Source of the DNA: Pseudomonadota bacterium
GTDB taxonomy: Bacteria > Pseudomonadota > Gammaproteobacteria > Steroidobacterales > MnTg04
NCBI GenBank assembly: GCA_022572885.1
Contig: JACZVC010000004.1
Coordinates: 1-64,000, forward strand
Reading direction: 5' to 3'
DNA length: 64,000 bases
Shown piece after piece: positions 62,421-64,000 of the stretch (position 1 is the stretch's first letter; every line of letters starts with the position of its first letter). The notes below the pieces were generated by a model that saw only the letters and a list, made by a program, of their open reading frames with translations, was not told the DNA's origin and ran no database searches. Made by a program: the position numbers and the translations under genes.

Positions 62421-62502
62421 GGAATATCCTGGAAGCTTATGCGAAACGGGGAAATATCCGTTATAGTCGCCTGCCTTTCCACAATACCGCAAGGGAAATT
62501 CC

Positions 62503-63024
62503 ATGCTAATGCGAATTAGTTTCGATCTCAGCGAAAGTGACCTGCGTCATTTCGACTTGATCATGAAGGAGGCTCGCAGTGCGGCGAAAAAATCGGCGCC
62601 TGAGCAAATCATAACGGCAACACGCGAATTGCTTGTCAAGTTGGCAAACTCGAAAGTACCGGCCTTCGTTGAGCAGCGGCTGGAGCTCTTGCAGACGATG
62701 GTGGCCATGGTCACCGACGATGAATTCAAACTGCCCGCACCCGAGGTCACGCGGGCGCTGAACGGCCTGGCGTATTTTGTCGAGCCGGACGACCTGATTC
62801 CCGACCACATTCCCGGTCTGGGGTTTCTGGATGATGCCATCATGATCGAACTGGTGGCTCGCGATCTAAAGCACGAGCTGGATGCTTATCGCGATTTTTG
62901 TCAGTTCCGCGAACAACGGCGACCCCCGGGCGAAAATGACGGGCGCGGCGGCTGGCTGGATTCCCGGCGACAGCGGTTGCTCGCGCGCATGCGCCGGCGG
63001 CGCGAGAAGAAACAGCGAAGTTGA
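62503..63024 (+). CDS. DUF1232 (YkvA-like) protein
   Basis: The 173-residue protein has an N-terminal helical part and the DUF1232 signature LAYFVEPDDLIPDHIPGLGFLDDAIMIELV (about 86-115), known from YkvA-type proteins. The C-terminus is strongly basic (SRRQRLLARMRRRREKKQRS). The function is not established for the family. AGGGA precedes the ATG. Its stop overlaps the start of the next gene (TTGA at 63021-63024), so the pair is likely co-transcribed. Confidence 0.88.
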   Translation: MLMRISFDLSESDLRHFDLIMKEARSAAKKSAPEQIITATRELLVKLANSKVPAFVEQRLELLQTMVAMVTDDEFKLPAPEVTRALNGLAYFVEPDDLIPDHIPGLGFLDDAIMIELVARDLKHELDAYRDFCQFREQRRPPGENDGRGGWLDSRRQRLLARMRRRREKKQRS

Positions 63025-64000
63025 TCGTACCGGAAGCAAGAGAACAGGAATTGCTGCTCGCTGCCGCGCGCATCGCGCGGGACCACTTTGGCATCGGCGG
63101 CAGCGCCAGTCGCCTGCATGGCTGCGAAGGACATATTTTCCGTGTCGGCGACGACGACGACAGGCTATGGGTGTTAAAGCTGAGCCCGGATGGCTCGACC
63201 GACTCCATCGAATTGCAGCGCAACGTCTTGCAGTTCCTGTCATCGAGAAATCCGGGTGTTGCGATCCAGTCGTTCAGACCCGCAATTGGCGGGAATCTGC
63301 CAAGAGTCCAATTTGACGGTGGGCATTGGCTGGCATGGGTGGTCAGTTTTCTGCCAGGGCCGGTTCAGGCTTTAACTCCCCGGGCGCAGCGCTCGCCCCG
63401 CGAGCTCGGATCGGTCATGGGCCGCCTGGACAAAATACTTGCTGATTTTGACGATGACAGGGTAAGGCGGTATCTACGCTGGGACCTCGCGCAAGGGAAG
63501 GATTTGCGGGCGGGTCGCGAAGCGATCCAGGATCCGGCACGCCGCGAACTGGCCGGCGGTATGCTCGAGCGCAGCCTGACGATGGTCGAGGGTCTGCAAG
63601 CGGACCTGAGAAAGTCGGTCATCCATGGGGATGCCAACGACTACAACCTGCTGACCAGCGGCGATGGCGCAAGCATCTCGGCGGTGATCGATTTTGGCGA
63701 CCTCGTCGAGAGCTGGCGAGTTGCCGAAGCGGCCATCGCGGCCGCATATGCTCTGCTCGATTCGGATGAACCGGTAGCGGTGGCGGTCGAAGTGCTGGCC
63801 GGTTATCACTCGGAGTGGCCGCTCAATGAAGCGGAAATCGAGGCTTTCATGCCGTTGGTCGAGCTTCGCCTTTGCATGACCGTAATTCACGCGGCGATGG
63901 CGGCAGATGACGGTGACGAGTATTCACAAATTCACGCGGATGCCGTATGGCGTGCGCTGGCTGCGCTCGAGGATAGAAATCTTTGCCGCGGGCATTACCA
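63021..64000 (+). CDS. Phosphotransferase-domain protein, 5' part (cut by window edge)
   Basis: An open frame from TTG 63021 runs to the window end with no stop (326 codons). It has an APH/choline-kinase-like domain: a nucleotide-lysine candidate in RLWVLKLSP, the catalytic loop HGDANDYNLL and the Mg-binding IDFGDLVESWR. The HGDxNDYN pattern with VIDFGD is what I expect for the phosphotransferase domain fused to a class III aminotransferase in some bacteria, sometimes with an M23 domain. The later parts lie outside. No stop, so completeness is unknown. The start overlaps the previous stop. Confidence 0.75.
   Translation, partial: MIVPEAREQELLLAAARIARDHFGIGGSASRLHGCEGHIFRVGDDDDRLWVLKLSPDGSTDSIELQRNVLQFLSSRNPGVAIQSFRPAIGGNLPRVQFDGGHWLAWVVSFLPGPVQALTPRAQRSPRELGSVMGRLDKILADFDDDRVRRYLRWDLAQGKDLRAGREAIQDPARRELAGGMLERSLTMVEGLQADLRKSVIHGDANDYNLLTSGDGASISAVIDFGDLVESWRVAEAAIAAAYALLDSDEPVAVAVEVLAGYHSEWPLNEAEIEAFMPLVELRLCMTVIHAAMAADDGDEYSQIHADAVWRALAALEDRNLCRGHY

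Overview
The window is chromosomal DNA of a Gram-negative heterotroph, most likely a gammaproteobacterium. Support comes from a TonB-dependent receptor, many lipoproteins with good lipoboxes, an OmpA-type wall anchor, GGDEF/EAL signalling, a perfect CRP-type palindrome, and MacAB- and DUF885-type proteins. The mix of secreted S9 peptidases, DUF885, wHTH-TPR regulators and metallophosphoesterases recalls marine Woeseia- or Steroidobacter-like lineages, but that placement is a weak inference. I saw no rRNA, tRNA, CRISPR array, intact IS element or phage gene. Coding density is high, and most intergenic gaps are short.

Layout. 0-9 kb (minus strand): the start of a TonB receptor, then a three-gene sugar-modification set (hydrolysing UDP-GlcNAc 2-epimerase type, DegT aminotransferase, SAM methyltransferase), an exported amidohydrolase, an OmpA/TSP3 protein, and a fusion of a PPP-type phosphatase with a Fam20/HipA-like kinase domain. 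8.8-14.4 kb: small secreted proteins, a solute-binding lipoprotein, a relic of hemN, DUF192, a short Ada-type alkyltransferase and cysteine synthase. 14.5-18.8 kb: a four-gene MacAB-like exporter operon. 18.8-25.6 kb: a receiver-PAS-GGDEF-EAL protein, a membrane wHTH-TPR regulator, a small lipoprotein and a thioredoxin-like lipoprotein. 25.8-33.1 kb: a DUF819 membrane protein, a rhomboid protease, a long coiled-coil protein, MscS and two Fe(II)/2-oxoglutarate-type hydroxylases. 33.3-47.2 kb: peptide degradation (DUF885, two S9 peptidases), a DUF4382 lipoprotein, a PLP decarboxylase, and a tightly coupled operon of phospholipase D lipoprotein, zinc metallopeptidase and ATP-grasp ligase.

47.6-49.6 kb is a decay zone. 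It holds remnants of a GNAT acetyltransferase, a PaiB-like flavoprotein and a DUF2238 membrane protein around an intact alanyl-tRNA editing gene. 49.8-64 kb carries a large GGDEF-EAL sensor behind the CRP-type site, a GldA/GldF/GldG-type ABC system, a TPR protein, an EF-G-like GTPase with altered G-motifs, small conserved proteins, an EamA transporter, a DUF1232 protein, and the start of a phosphotransferase gene that runs off the end.

The points most worth following are the phosphatase-kinase fusion, the PLD/metallopeptidase/ATP-grasp operon, the paired hydroxylases upstream of MscS, the cluster of gene relics, and a short repeat present in four intergenic gaps.
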